Below, piece after piece: positions 43,828-52,365 of a stretch of DNA of 64,000 nucleotides; position 1 is the stretch's first letter; each line of letters starts with the position of its first letter. The translations under genes and the position numbers were made by a program. Under the pieces are notes generated by a model. It made no database searches. It saw nothing but the letters and a program-made list of their open reading frames with translations, and was not told the origin of the DNA. The stretch is taken from NCBI GenBank assembly GCA_035711845.1, contig DASTBU010000084.1, positions 124,001 to 188,000 of the forward strand. Direction: 5' to 3'. The stretch is from DASTBU01 sp035711845. GTDB taxonomy: Bacteria > Acidobacteriota > Vicinamibacteria > Vicinamibacterales > 2-12-FULL-66-21.

Positions 43828-43841
43828 TGTAAACGATTACT
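43828..43841. promoter_or_regulatory. LacI-type operator upstream of the ABC importer
   Basis: TGTAAACGATTACT matches TGTAANCGNTTACA at 13 of 14 positions. It lies in the divergent region between aldose epimerase and the ABC ATPase gene, 30 bases upstream of the latter start. Confidence 0.75.
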
Positions 43842-43871
43842 TCGCGGGTCTGCACGGCGCGGCGTAGTAAG

Positions 43872-45386
43872 ATGGCGGCCCGAAACGTGACGATGACAGG
43901 GCTCGAATTTCGCGACGTGCGGAAGGCGTTCGGTGCCGTGAAGGCGCTCACGGGCGTCACGTTTTCTGTGGCCGAGGGCGAGGCGCATGCGCTGGTCGGC
44001 GAGAACGGCGCCGGCAAGTCCACGCTCCTGAAGATCCTGGCGGGCATTCTCCGTCCCGATGGCGGCAGCATCCGCTGGCGCGGCGAGGTGCTGCACCTCG
44101 CCAGCCCGCGCGAGGGGCTCGAGCGCGGGATCGGGATGGTGTACCAGGAGATGCTGGCCTTCCCGAATCTGACCGTGAGCGGGAACATCTTCGCCGGTCG
44201 CGAGTTGACGCGCCGCGGCCGGTTGCTCGAGCCCGAGATGCGGCGCCGGACCCGCACGCTGCTGGACGAGCTCCACGTCACCATTTCTCCGGATGCTGTC
44301 GCCGAATCGCTCTCGACCGCTCATCGGCAGCTGCTCCAGGTGGCGCGGGCGCTCGCGTTCGACTGCAGCATCCTCGTCCTCGACGAGCCGACCACTTCGC
44401 TCACCGACGCCGAAACGAACCACCTCTTCACGGTGCTGCAGAAGATCCGGCGCAAGGGCGTCACCCTCCTCTATGTCTCGCACCGCATGCAGGAGGTCTT
44501 CCGCGTCTGCGATCGGATCACGGTGCTGCGCGACGGCGGCCACGTCGGCACGTGGACCGCGAGCGAGACCGCGCCGGACCAGATCGTACGCGCGATGGTC
44601 GGCCGCGAGCTGCCGCCTCGAGCCGAAGCGGCCGCCTCGGCCCATGGCGCGCCCGTCGTCCTCGAGCTGCGGAACCTCACGCGACGGCCATGCTTCCGGG
44701 ACATCTCGCTGACGCTACGGGCCGGGGAGATCGTGGGGCTCTTCGGCCTGGTCGGCTCCGGGCGATCGGAGCTCCTCGAAACGCTCTTCGGCATGTCGGC
44801 GCCGCACTCGGGCGAGCTGATCGTGGCGGGCCAACCGGTGAGATTCTCCTCGGTCCACGAGGCCGTGCGCCACGGAATCGCGCTCGTGCCGGAGGAACGC
44901 CAGCGCCAGGGCCTCTTCTTCAACCTGTCGCTGAGGCACAACCTCGTGCTGCCCTCGCGCGCGGCGCAGGAGGCTAGGCTCGTGCGCGGCGCGGCGGAGC
45001 GCGAGGAAGCAGAACGGCTGTTGAAGGAGTGGAGAATCAAGGCCGCGGGCGTTGACGCGCCACCCGACAGCCTGAGCGGCGGGAACCAGCAGAAGGTCGT
45101 GCTCGCCAAGTGGCTCGCGATCGAACCTCGCGTGCTGCTGCTCGACGAGCCGACCAAGGGCGTGGACGTCGGCGCCAAGTTCGACATCCACGAGATCATC
45201 CGGCGCCAGGCCGCCGGCGGCATGGGCTGCCTCGTCGTGTCGAGCGACCTGCCCGAGGTGCTGACGCTCGCGCACCGGGTGCTCGTGATGCGCGAGGGCC
45301 GGCTGCAGGGGGAGCTCGATGGCGCCGACGCCACCGAGGAGAGCGTGATGGACCTGGCGACATCCGAGCTGAAGGACGCGTCGTGA
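43872..45386 (+). CDS. Sugar ABC transporter ATP-binding protein (RbsA/AraG-like)
   Basis: The 504-residue protein carries two fused ATPase domains. The first has Walker A GENGAGKSTLLK and signature LSTAHRQLLQVARAL. The second has the degenerate loop GLVGSGRSE and signature LSGGNQQKVVLAK, as is typical of RbsA/AraG/XylG. It powers pentose import with the permease and binding protein that follow. The start at 43872 is used; an ATG at 43893 is an alternative. Its TGA overlaps the GTG of the permease gene. Confidence 0.94.
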   Translation: MAARNVTMTGLEFRDVRKAFGAVKALTGVTFSVAEGEAHALVGENGAGKSTLLKILAGILRPDGGSIRWRGEVLHLASPREGLERGIGMVYQEMLAFPNLTVSGNIFAGRELTRRGRLLEPEMRRRTRTLLDELHVTISPDAVAESLSTAHRQLLQVARALAFDCSILVLDEPTTSLTDAETNHLFTVLQKIRRKGVTLLYVSHRMQEVFRVCDRITVLRDGGHVGTWTASETAPDQIVRAMVGRELPPRAEAAASAHGAPVVLELRNLTRRPCFRDISLTLRAGEIVGLFGLVGSGRSELLETLFGMSAPHSGELIVAGQPVRFSSVHEAVRHGIALVPEERQRQGLFFNLSLRHNLVLPSRAAQEARLVRGAAEREEAERLLKEWRIKAAGVDAPPDSLSGGNQQKVVLAKWLAIEPRVLLLDEPTKGVDVGAKFDIHEIIRRQAAGGMGCLVVSSDLPEVLTLAHRVLVMREGRLQGELDGADATEESVMDLATSELKDAS

Positions 45387-46369
45387 GCCGTCGATCGCCG
45401 CGGAGCATCGCGGACAGACTCTGGGAGGTCCGCGAGCTCAGCACCGTTGTCATCCTCCTGGTCGAGATCGTGTTCTTCGGCTGGTACCTGTGGCCCGACG
45501 GCAATCGTCCACACCCGTTCCTCAACCTGCCGAACGCGGTGCTGATCCTGAAGTACTCCTCTATATATGGCATCGCGGCCGTCGGCGCGGCGATCGTGAT
45601 CATCTCTGGAGGCATCGACCTGTCGCCCGGCGCGGTGATCGCGCTCGCCGGCGTCGTCTGCGGCGGCCTGTTCGTCGAGGCCGGCTGGCCGCTGCCGGCG
45701 TCGATGCTGGCGGGTCTGCTGATGGGCGTGGCCGCCGGCCTGCTCAGCTCTGTCCTGGTCGTCGCCGTCCGGCTGCCGCCGTTCATCGCCACGCTCGGCG
45801 TGATGGGCATCGCCCGCGGCGCCGCGTTCATCATCACGGAAGGACGCTATTTCGACCTGTCCGCGCAGCTCGTTGGCGGGTGGCGACCGCTCGGGATCCC
45901 GGCCGACTGGGTCGCGCCGCTCGTCATGATCGTGCTGGCGATCCTCTTTCAGATCCTGATGACGCAGTTCCAGTGGGGACGCGCGGTCTTCTCGGTCGGC
46001 GGCAACGAAACCGCCGCGCTCTTCTCGGGCATTGCGATCGGGCGGGTGAAGTCGTCGGTCTATGTGCTCGGCGGCCTGCTCGCCGCGATTGCAGGCGTCG
46101 TGCTCGCGGTTGTCCAGGGTCAGGGCAAGGCCGACCTGGCCACCGGCTACGAGCTCGACATCATCGCCTCGGCCGTCGTTGGCGGCGCCAGCCTGTCGGG
46201 CGGACGTGGATCGGTCATGGGCGCCGTGCTCGGGACGCTGATATTCGGGGTGCTCAGGAACGCCTTGCCGCAGATACCTGGCGCGACGTTCTACGATCGA
46301 CTGATCGTCGGGCTCGTGGTCATCGTGATCGTGGTGATGGATCAGCTGCTGTTGAAGAGGGGAAAATAG
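45383..46369 (+). CDS. Sugar ABC transporter permease (RbsC/AraH-like)
   Basis: From a GTG at 45383 that overlaps the ATPase stop, the 328-residue permease has about nine membrane helices. It carries the family sequences GGIDLSPGAVIALAG near residue 80 and VGGASLSGGRGSVMGAVLG near 270, the latter contacting the ATPase. It forms the membrane channel for pentose uptake. The binding-protein gene follows after 49 bases. Confidence 0.92.
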   Translation: MSRRSPRSIADRLWEVRELSTVVILLVEIVFFGWYLWPDGNRPHPFLNLPNAVLILKYSSIYGIAAVGAAIVIISGGIDLSPGAVIALAGVVCGGLFVEAGWPLPASMLAGLLMGVAAGLLSSVLVVAVRLPPFIATLGVMGIARGAAFIITEGRYFDLSAQLVGGWRPLGIPADWVAPLVMIVLAILFQILMTQFQWGRAVFSVGGNETAALFSGIAIGRVKSSVYVLGGLLAAIAGVVLAVVQGQGKADLATGYELDIIASAVVGGASLSGGRGSVMGAVLGTLIFGVLRNALPQIPGATFYDRLIVGLVVIVIVVMDQLLLKRGK

Positions 46370-46418
46370 CCTCGCGAGGCTGCTGATTCAGAGCATGATT
46401 CGTAACGGGGAGCTGATG

Positions 46419-47396
46419 ATGAACAGAATTGGCGTTGCGCTGGCTGGTGTGGTCATGGCTGCGACGATGGCCTGCGGCGGAGGCAGCACTGAGCCTCCCG
46501 CGTCGGGAAGCGGATCCGGATCGCGGCTGCGGTTTGCGGTCATACCCAAGTCGCTGGACCTGCCCGTTTTCGATTACGCTCGGGTCGGAGCGGAGCGCGC
46601 GGCCAGGGAGCTCGGCAACGTGGAGATCCTCTGGAACGCGCCGGCATCGGCGGACCAGCTGAAGCAGAAGGAGATCCTCGAGTCGTTCATCACGCAGCGC
46701 GTGGATGGCATCGCGATCTCGGCTTTGAACGGCGACTTCCTGACCGAGACCATCAACCGCGCCGTGGACGCCGGCATCCCCGTCGTGACGTGGGACTCGG
46801 ACGCGCCGAACTCCAGGCGCATCGCCTTTTACGGCGTGGACGACTTCGCTTCCGGCCAGATCATGGCGGAGCAGGCGATCAGGCTGCTGGAGGGCAAGGG
46901 CACGGTGGCGGTGCTCACGAGCCTGGGCGCCACGAACCTGCAGCGGCGGCTCGACGGGGTCCGCGAGGGGCTCGAGGCAGCCCCGGGTATCTCGATTGTC
47001 GAGGTGTACGACATCAAGGAAGATCCGGTGCGCGTCCCGGAGATCCTCTCCACCGCCTCGCGCCGCTATCCGGATTTGAATGCATGGCTCTCGGTGGGCG
47101 GCTGGCCCGTTTTCACGCGCAATGCCACCGCCGGCATCGACTCGTCCAAGGTCAAGTTCATCTCGTTCGATACGATCGATCCCGCGCTCGACCTGCTTCG
47201 CGAGGGCAAGGTGGAGGTGCTGCTCGGTCAGAAGTATTTCGGCTGGGGCAGCGAGCCGGTGAAGCTGCTCTACAACATCAAGCAGGGCAAGATGCCCCCC
47301 TCGCCCATCATCGATTCGGGCGTTGACATCGTGACGCGCGAGAACGTGGACGAATACGCGGAGCAGTGGAAGAAGATGGTGGCAGGGGGGAAATGA
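46419..47396 (+). CDS. Sugar ABC transporter substrate-binding lipoprotein
   Basis: The 325-residue binding protein has a lipoprotein signal (ALAGVVMAATMACGGG), with lipidated Cys at about position 19, followed by a Ser/Gly linker. The periplasmic-binding type 1 fold is clear from LRFAVIPKSLDLPVFDYARVG, ISALNGDFLTETINRAVDAG and PVVTWDSDAPNSRR. It would capture arabinose or a related pentose. The ATG at 46419 is chosen because a GGGGAG lies 6 bases upstream; 46395 and 46416 are also in frame. Confidence 0.92.
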   Translation: MNRIGVALAGVVMAATMACGGGSTEPPASGSGSGSRLRFAVIPKSLDLPVFDYARVGAERAARELGNVEILWNAPASADQLKQKEILESFITQRVDGIAISALNGDFLTETINRAVDAGIPVVTWDSDAPNSRRIAFYGVDDFASGQIMAEQAIRLLEGKGTVAVLTSLGATNLQRRLDGVREGLEAAPGISIVEVYDIKEDPVRVPEILSTASRRYPDLNAWLSVGGWPVFTRNATAGIDSSKVKFISFDTIDPALDLLREGKVEVLLGQKYFGWGSEPVKLLYNIKQGKMPPSPIIDSGVDIVTRENVDEYAEQWKKMVAGGK

Positions 47397-47404
47397 AAGA
47401 TTCA

Positions 47405-47440
47405 GGGTTCAAGGGTTCAGGGTCCGTGAACCTTGAACCC
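47405..47440. terminator. Bidirectional hairpin between convergent genes
   Basis: The arms 47405-47419 and 47427-47440 (GGGTTCAAGGGTTCA against TGAACCTTGAACCC) pair with one bulged base and a 7-base loop. It lies between the binding-protein stop and the PH-domain stop. Confidence 0.6.
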
Positions 47441-47443
47441 CGC

Positions 47444-47821
47444 TCACCGCCCAACATACGCCGCCAGCGCCTTCTGCACATCGAAGATCGTCTGCCCGCG
47501 CGAGAAGGTTTTCTGGATCGGATCGGGCGTGCTCGAGATCCAGATCTTCAGCTCGGCCTCGAGATCGAACGTGCCCGCGCTCTCGACAGAGAAATGCGTG
47601 ATCGCCCGATACGGGACCGAGTGATACTCGGTCTTCCTCCCGGTCATCCCCTGCCGATCGATCAGGATCATGCGCCGGTTCGTGAAGATGATGAGGTCCC
47701 GCATCAGCTGGAACGCCTTCTCCACGTTCTCGTCGTCGGCCAGCGCATGCTCCAGCGTGTTCTCGACCGATTCGATGTCGGCCTCCGATGCGTGGCCGAG
47801 CAGTCGTGACAGAAGTCCCAT
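47444..47821 (-). CDS. Small PH-domain protein (bPH_1 / DUF1696 like)
   Basis: The 125-residue cytoplasmic protein has the bacterial pleckstrin-like pattern: ENVEKAFQLMRDLIIFTNRR, then LIDRQGMTGRKTEYHSVPYR, and TFDLEAELKIWIS. Related proteins form ring oligomers of unclear role. The ATG at 47821 is preceded by GAGGAAA. The frame upstream remains open on the minus strand only because it shadows the next gene. It is divergent from the VWFA gene. Confidence 0.88.
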   Translation of the reverse strand: MGLLSRLLGHASEADIESVENTLEHALADDENVEKAFQLMRDLIIFTNRRMILIDRQGMTGRKTEYHSVPYRAITHFSVESAGTFDLEAELKIWISSTPDPIQKTFSRGQTIFDVQKALAAYVGR

Positions 47822-47911
47822 GCTTTTCCTCGGTGTGTCGGGGCCGCGTTCCTCAGCCGCCCGCCGCTCCCGCGAAGGCGGAGCTACGGCTGATTCCAGC
47901 GGTGCAGCGTC

Positions 47912-47917
47912 TATACG
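47912..47917 (+). promoter_or_regulatory. Weak -10-like box of the VWFA gene
   Basis: TATACG ends 6 bases before the ATG at 47924. The last base deviates from consensus, so this is weaker than the boxes at nuoI or the acyl-CoA synthetase. Confidence 0.3.
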
Positions 47918-47923
47918 GTCGTC

Positions 47924-49144
47924 ATGGTAGCCCGACTGGCTTCGGCTGCAACAGCCCTCATCGCCCTGGCTGCCGCGGCCCCTGCACAGAACCCGCAGGG
48001 GACGCCGGCCGGACCTCTGCGCCAGGACCAGCCGATTCGTGTCGGCGTGGAGCTCGTCACGACGGATGCTGTCGTCCGCGACAGGGATGGCCGGTTCCTC
48101 CCGGACCTCGTGAAAGACGACTTCGAGCTGTACGAGGACGGCGTGCGACAAACCATCGTCTCGTTCCTCCTCTCTCACGGGGGACGGATCGTGAACGTAA
48201 CCGCCCCTTCTACCCCGGCGATGACACGGGAGGGCGTGATGCTCCCGCCCGCGAGGCCGCCGGCCGATGTCTCGGGACGCCTGTTCGTGATCTTCATCGA
48301 CGATTTCCACCTGGATCCCGCGAGGACCCCACGGATCAGGCAGCTGCTGAAGCAGATCTCGTCGGAGCTGATACATGACGGCGACATGTACGCAGCGGTC
48401 TCGACCGGCCATTCTTCGATCGAAATCCAGTTGACCTACGATCGGAAGCAGCTCGATCGGGCGATCGAGCGCGTGATGGGCGGCGGGCTTCAGCCAGACG
48501 AGATCATCCAGGCGCCGAGCGGCGCGCAGGGGAACGCGGAACTGCGCCATCGTGCTCACGTAGCGTTCCGCACGGCCTGGGACATCATCCAGAACCTCGC
48601 GAAGGTGCCGGACCGGCGGAAGGCTTTCATCTACGTGAGCAGCGGCTATGATTTCGCGCCGTTCGAGAAGGCGCGCGGGCGCCTGGACGCCGAGCGATAC
48701 GGCGGAGCCGGCGTCAACCCGTTTCGCACGGAGCAGACCCGGTTTTCGGACGCCGACCTGGCGGCGGAGCTCTCGGAGCTGACCCGCGCCGCCAATCGCG
48801 CCAACGCCACCATCTACACAATCGATCCCCGCGGCCTTGTCGGAGGCCCCGACATCAGCCAGCAGGTCGATGCGGTCGAGTGGCAGAACTACGTCACGCG
48901 CGCCCAGGACAGCCTCAGGGTCCTGGCTGACCTGACGGGCGGATTCGCCGTGGTCAACCGCAACGACTTCACCGCGGCGCTCGAGCGCATCGACGCTGAA
49001 ACGAGCGACTACTACATGCTCGGCTACTACTCGAGCAATCCGGACTCCATGAAGCGCCGGCGCGAAATCGAGATCAGAGTGAAACGCCCGGGCGTCGAAG
49101 TCCACCATCGCACCGAGTACGTGCTGGCGCCGCGAACGCCCTGA
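47924..49144 (+). CDS. Secreted VWFA-related protein (acidobacterial type)
   Basis: The 406-residue protein has a signal peptide (about 1-24). An N-terminal beta-segment VELVTTDAVVRDRDGRFLPD and LVKDDFELYEDGV follow, then a von Willebrand A-like domain with FVIFIDDFHLD and YVSSGYDFAP. The C-terminal part, SDYYMLGYYSSN and HHRTEYVLA, is typical of the VWFA-related domain that is greatly expanded in Acidobacteriota. Its function is unknown; extracellular adhesion is possible. It is one of the best phylogenetic markers in the window. Confidence 0.9.
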   Translation: MVARLASAATALIALAAAAPAQNPQGTPAGPLRQDQPIRVGVELVTTDAVVRDRDGRFLPDLVKDDFELYEDGVRQTIVSFLLSHGGRIVNVTAPSTPAMTREGVMLPPARPPADVSGRLFVIFIDDFHLDPARTPRIRQLLKQISSELIHDGDMYAAVSTGHSSIEIQLTYDRKQLDRAIERVMGGGLQPDEIIQAPSGAQGNAELRHRAHVAFRTAWDIIQNLAKVPDRRKAFIYVSSGYDFAPFEKARGRLDAERYGGAGVNPFRTEQTRFSDADLAAELSELTRAANRANATIYTIDPRGLVGGPDISQQVDAVEWQNYVTRAQDSLRVLADLTGGFAVVNRNDFTAALERIDAETSDYYMLGYYSSNPDSMKRRREIEIRVKRPGVEVHHRTEYVLAPRTP

Positions 49145-49212
49145 CGGACTCCAGCGGACCTTTGCGTTTTCCGGCCCCTTCCGCTATAAAGCGTCTGATT
49201 CAGGAGGATGGT

Positions 49213-51285
49213 ATGACGCACCGATTCCGCTGGTTCGCGTGCCCGTTGGCGCTGATCCTCGTGCTGACGGCGTTTCCTGCCGGACCTGCTGCACAGTCCG
49301 CGAGGCTGCTCGACAAGGACACCTTCCTGGAAATGGAGGGTCTTGGCGCCCCTTCCATTTCCCCCGATGGCCGGCGCATTGTCTTCGCGCGCTCGTGGAT
49401 CGACAAGATGAAGGATCAATCCCGCAGCAATCTCTGGCTCGTCGAGGCCGACGGAACCAGGGTGCGGGAGCTCACCCGCGGGAACTGGCGGGACAGCGCC
49501 CCGGTGTGGGCGCCCGATGCGACGCGCATCGCATTCCTGTCCGATAGAGATGGCACGAGCCAGCTGCACGTCATGTACCTCGATACAGGCGAGGTTGCTC
49601 AGCTGACACACGTTCAGCGTGCGCCATCCGGCATCAAGTGGTCCCCCGACGGCAAGCGGATCGCCTTCACCCAGACCATTCCGGACGAGGATCCACTCCT
49701 CAAGGTCGAGCTGCCGAAGCGCCCGCGCGGCGCCGAGTGGGCCAAGGGTGCCGTCATCGTCGACCGGCTGTCGTGGGCGCGTGACGGGACCGGCCCGGTC
49801 GAAAAGGGCTTCACCCACGTTTTCGTCGTCGATGCCGTGCTCGGCGGCACGCCGCGCCAGATCACCGACGGGAAGTTCAATCACGGCGCTCCTGAATGGT
49901 CGGCCGACGGCCAGACGCTGTACGTCTCGGGGATCCGGAAACCGGAAGCCGAATACCTGCGGAACGACAGCGAGATTTACGCGATCGACCTGAAATCGCT
50001 CCAGGTGCGCACGCTGACCGAACGCGCCGGGCCCGACAACGGTCCGGTCGTGTCGCCGGACGGAAAGCTCATTGCCTACAGCGGGTACGACGACAAGGAC
50101 TTCACGAGCCATCTATCTTCCCTGTACCTGATGGACGTCAACGGCGGCGGCAAGAGACTGCTCGCCGGCAACCTGAACAACTCCCCCTCCGAGGTGACCT
50201 GGGCGCTGGATGGTACGGGCGTGTACTTCACTGTCGGTGAGAAGGGCTCGGATGCCGTGTACTTCGCGCCGGTCCAGGGCACCGCGCGGAAAATTTCGGG
50301 CGACGAGCAGCACACGCTGACCGGGTTCTCGGTTTCCGATACCGGTCAGGTTGCGACAATCAGGTCGACGCCGCGCAGCCCGGGCGTGCTCGCAACGTTC
50401 AAGATCGACGGCATCCAGAATGCCGCCGGCTGGAAGACGCTCGTCGACGTCAACGAGGACGTCCTGTCCAGCGTGAAGCTGGGCGACATGGAGGAGCTTT
50501 GGTACTCGTCGAAGGACGGCCTGAAAGTCCAGGGCTGGTTGATCAAGCCCGCGAATTTCGAGCCGGGCAAGAAGTACCCCATGGTGCTCTGGATCCACGG
50601 CGGCCCATGGTCCATGTACGACGTGAGCTTCAACTGGGCCTTCCAGAACTTCGCGGCGAGCGGCTATGCCGTGCTCTACACGAACCCGCGGGGCAGCACC
50701 GGCTACGGGCAGGAGTTCGTGAACGGCATTCAGCACTCCTACCCCGGCAAGGACTACGACGACCTGATGGCGGGCGTCGATGCGGCGATCGCAAAGGGCT
50801 TCATCGACGAGCAGAACCTGTTCGTGTGCGGCGGCAGCGGCGGCGGGGTGCTCACCGCCTGGATCGTCGGACACACGGATCGCTTCGCGGCGGCGGTCTC
50901 GATGCGCCCCGTCATCAACTGGCATTCGTTCGTCGGGACGACGGACGGCGCCGCCTGGTACCGGCAGTTCAGGAAGTATCCATGGGAGGATCCGATGGAG
51001 TACGCCGTCCGCTCACCCCTGCACTACGTGGCCAGCGTGAAGACGCCCACGATGGTGATGACGGGAGAGGCGGATCTGCGGACGCCGATGGGCCAGAGCG
51101 AAGAGTTCTACCGCGCGTTGAAGATGCTCAAGAAGGACACGCTGCTGGTGCGGATGCCCGACGAATTCCACGGTTGGCGCCGTCCCTCGCATCGGCTGCT
51201 GCAGCAGCTGTATCTGATGGCGTGGTTCGAGAAGCACAAACGGCCCTCGGCGACGACGACGACGTCGTCGACTACGCGTCGCTGA
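49213..51285 (+). CDS. S9 family prolyl oligopeptidase-like serine peptidase
   Basis: The 690-residue secreted peptidase starts at the ATG at 49213, preceded by AGGAGG. A signal peptide (1-29, ending AAQS) is followed by a beta-propeller with WD40-like repeats (SISPDGRRIVFARS, WSPDGKRIAFTQ). A C-terminal alpha/beta hydrolase follows, with Ser542 (CGGSGGG), Asp621 (GEADLRTP) and His653 (DEFHGW). It would cleave short peptides from the N terminus. The upstream TATAAA at 49185-49190 is a candidate -10. Confidence 0.93.
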   Translation: MTHRFRWFACPLALILVLTAFPAGPAAQSARLLDKDTFLEMEGLGAPSISPDGRRIVFARSWIDKMKDQSRSNLWLVEADGTRVRELTRGNWRDSAPVWAPDATRIAFLSDRDGTSQLHVMYLDTGEVAQLTHVQRAPSGIKWSPDGKRIAFTQTIPDEDPLLKVELPKRPRGAEWAKGAVIVDRLSWARDGTGPVEKGFTHVFVVDAVLGGTPRQITDGKFNHGAPEWSADGQTLYVSGIRKPEAEYLRNDSEIYAIDLKSLQVRTLTERAGPDNGPVVSPDGKLIAYSGYDDKDFTSHLSSLYLMDVNGGGKRLLAGNLNNSPSEVTWALDGTGVYFTVGEKGSDAVYFAPVQGTARKISGDEQHTLTGFSVSDTGQVATIRSTPRSPGVLATFKIDGIQNAAGWKTLVDVNEDVLSSVKLGDMEELWYSSKDGLKVQGWLIKPANFEPGKKYPMVLWIHGGPWSMYDVSFNWAFQNFAASGYAVLYTNPRGSTGYGQEFVNGIQHSYPGKDYDDLMAGVDAAIAKGFIDEQNLFVCGGSGGGVLTAWIVGHTDRFAAAVSMRPVINWHSFVGTTDGAAWYRQFRKYPWEDPMEYAVRSPLHYVASVKTPTMVMTGEADLRTPMGQSEEFYRALKMLKKDTLLVRMPDEFHGWRRPSHRLLQQLYLMAWFEKHKRPSATTTTSSTTRR

Positions 51286-51295
51286 CGCACAACGG

Positions 51296-51528
51296 TCTCT
51301 GGGTCCCTGGTCCCTGGGTCCCTGGGTCAAGGGTCCCTGGTCCGCGTCCCTCTGTCCCTGGGTCAAGGGTTCCTGGTCCCGCGTCCCTCTCTCCGGCGTC
51401 ACCGGTTTCTGTTGGAATCGAGCGGGGGCAGGTGACAGCGGACCGGTGACACGGGACGGTAACCAGGGACGCGGACTCAGGGACCCCTGACCAGGGACCC
51501 AGGGACCAGGGACCAGCGTCCCTCTCCG
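51296..51528. repeat. GGTCCCTGG repeat cluster in inverted orientation
   Basis: The left half carries GGTCCCTGG units and the right half CCAGGGACC units. Positions 51302-51320 and 51496-51514 are an exact 19-base inverted pair. It fills the gap between the peptidase gene and tRNA-Leu and shares the motif with 43691-43732. Confidence 0.8.
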
Positions 51529-51552
51529 TTTATACTGAAGTTCTCTCTCTGC

Positions 51553-51641
51553 GCCGGAGTGGTGAAACTGGCAGACGCGCGGGACTCAAAATCCCGTGGG
51601 CTTTACCGCCCGTGTGGGTTCGATTCCCACCTCCGGCACCA
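51553..51641 (+). tRNA. tRNA-Leu (CAA)
   Basis: Acceptor stem GCCGGAG (51553-51559) pairs with CTCCGGC (51631-51637). The anticodon arm GGGACTCAAAATCCC places CAA at positions 34-36 and reads the UUG codon. There is a long variable arm typical of class II tRNA and a TTCGATTC T loop (GGTTCGATTCCC). The CCA end is encoded in the DNA. Confidence 0.95.
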
Positions 51642-51689
51642 AGACTCAGCACGTCAGGACGCGCGTTTCCTTCAGTCGAGTTCGGCCGT

Positions 51690-51971
51690 CTACGGAACGA
51701 GGTTCACGCCGCTGAATTTGACCGTGTCGAGCTCGCGCATGCCGACGTCGTAGTACGGTTGCGGACCGTTCGACACAATCACTCCCAGGCATGAGCACTT
51801 CTGGAACTTGTTGCTGGAGACGTTCGCCACGAACGGCCCGGCCCAAAACGCACCATCAACAGCCTCGGCGTAGTAGCTGTTTCCCTCGTCGCCGCGCTCC
51901 GGCTTCTTGGCAACTATCGTGCGCCTCGCTGTAAAGCTCCCGCTCTGAAGTCCGGCGAAATCAGCATCCAC
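51690..51971 (-). CDS. Possible small hypothetical protein or gene fragment
   Basis: A GTG at 51971 begins a 93-residue reading frame ending at 51690. Segments such as FWAGPFVANVSSNKFQKCSC and GPQPYYDVGMREL look like genuine beta-rich protein. It may be a remnant of a larger gene, as its neighbourhood beside a tRNA would allow. It resembles no family I can name. Confidence 0.35.
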   Translation of the reverse strand: MDADFAGLQSGSFTARRTIVAKKPERGDEGNSYYAEAVDGAFWAGPFVANVSSNKFQKCSCLGVIVSNGPQPYYDVGMRELDTVKFSGVNLVP

Positions 51972-52236
51972 CGACAGACCGCTTCGCTGCGCCCCCCTCC
52001 TCCTTCCCCGACGGCGGCCCCCACGCTACATAAACGTTGGGACCGCACGAACCGAACGCCCACCAGAGCCTCGGCGGCTGACGACCTCATCGCTCGGCTG
52101 ACCCCTCCTCGAGCTCGATGGGCGAACCCGCATCCGCCGAGCCACAGCTGCGAGCCTGGCATCCGGGACCCGTCCCGCTCGAGGGTCGACTCACCCTCAT
52201 TCGCCCAGGTCTCGTCCCGACATCCAGTATTTACTG

Positions 52237-52365
52237 CTCCCCTGTACCAGCATTGACAGGCTGTTGAGGTCGGTCCAAGCTTCCCCGCAATTGGCCGGCC
52301 CGAGAACCCCGCCTGGGGATCTGGGCCGGCGGATGTCCGTCTGCAGTAGCCATGGAGGATGCTCA
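52237..52365 (+). promoter_or_regulatory. Conserved upstream leader of TonB receptor (copy A)
   Basis: The segment carries TTGACA at 52253-52258, GTCCAAGCTT, a CCCC-GCCT-GGGG mini-hairpin in GAGAACCCCGCCTGGGGATC and the ribosome site GGAGG. It is closely similar to 59931-60056 upstream of the paralogous receptor, with no other coding reason for conservation. The -10 is unclear. Confidence 0.65.

Larger units (their letters stand above)
51642..52365. other. 724-base tRNA-Leu to TonB receptor interval with conserved leader
   Basis: The part from about 52237 to 52365 is a leader conserved with 59931-60056. The part 51690-51971 may encode a small fragment. Other stretches show no gene. Confidence 0.7.

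Noticed and set aside
47822..49108. Long minus-strand frame upstream of the PH-domain gene
   Set aside because: It is a high-GC shadow of the VWFA gene; the PH domain begins at 47821 with its own ribosome site.
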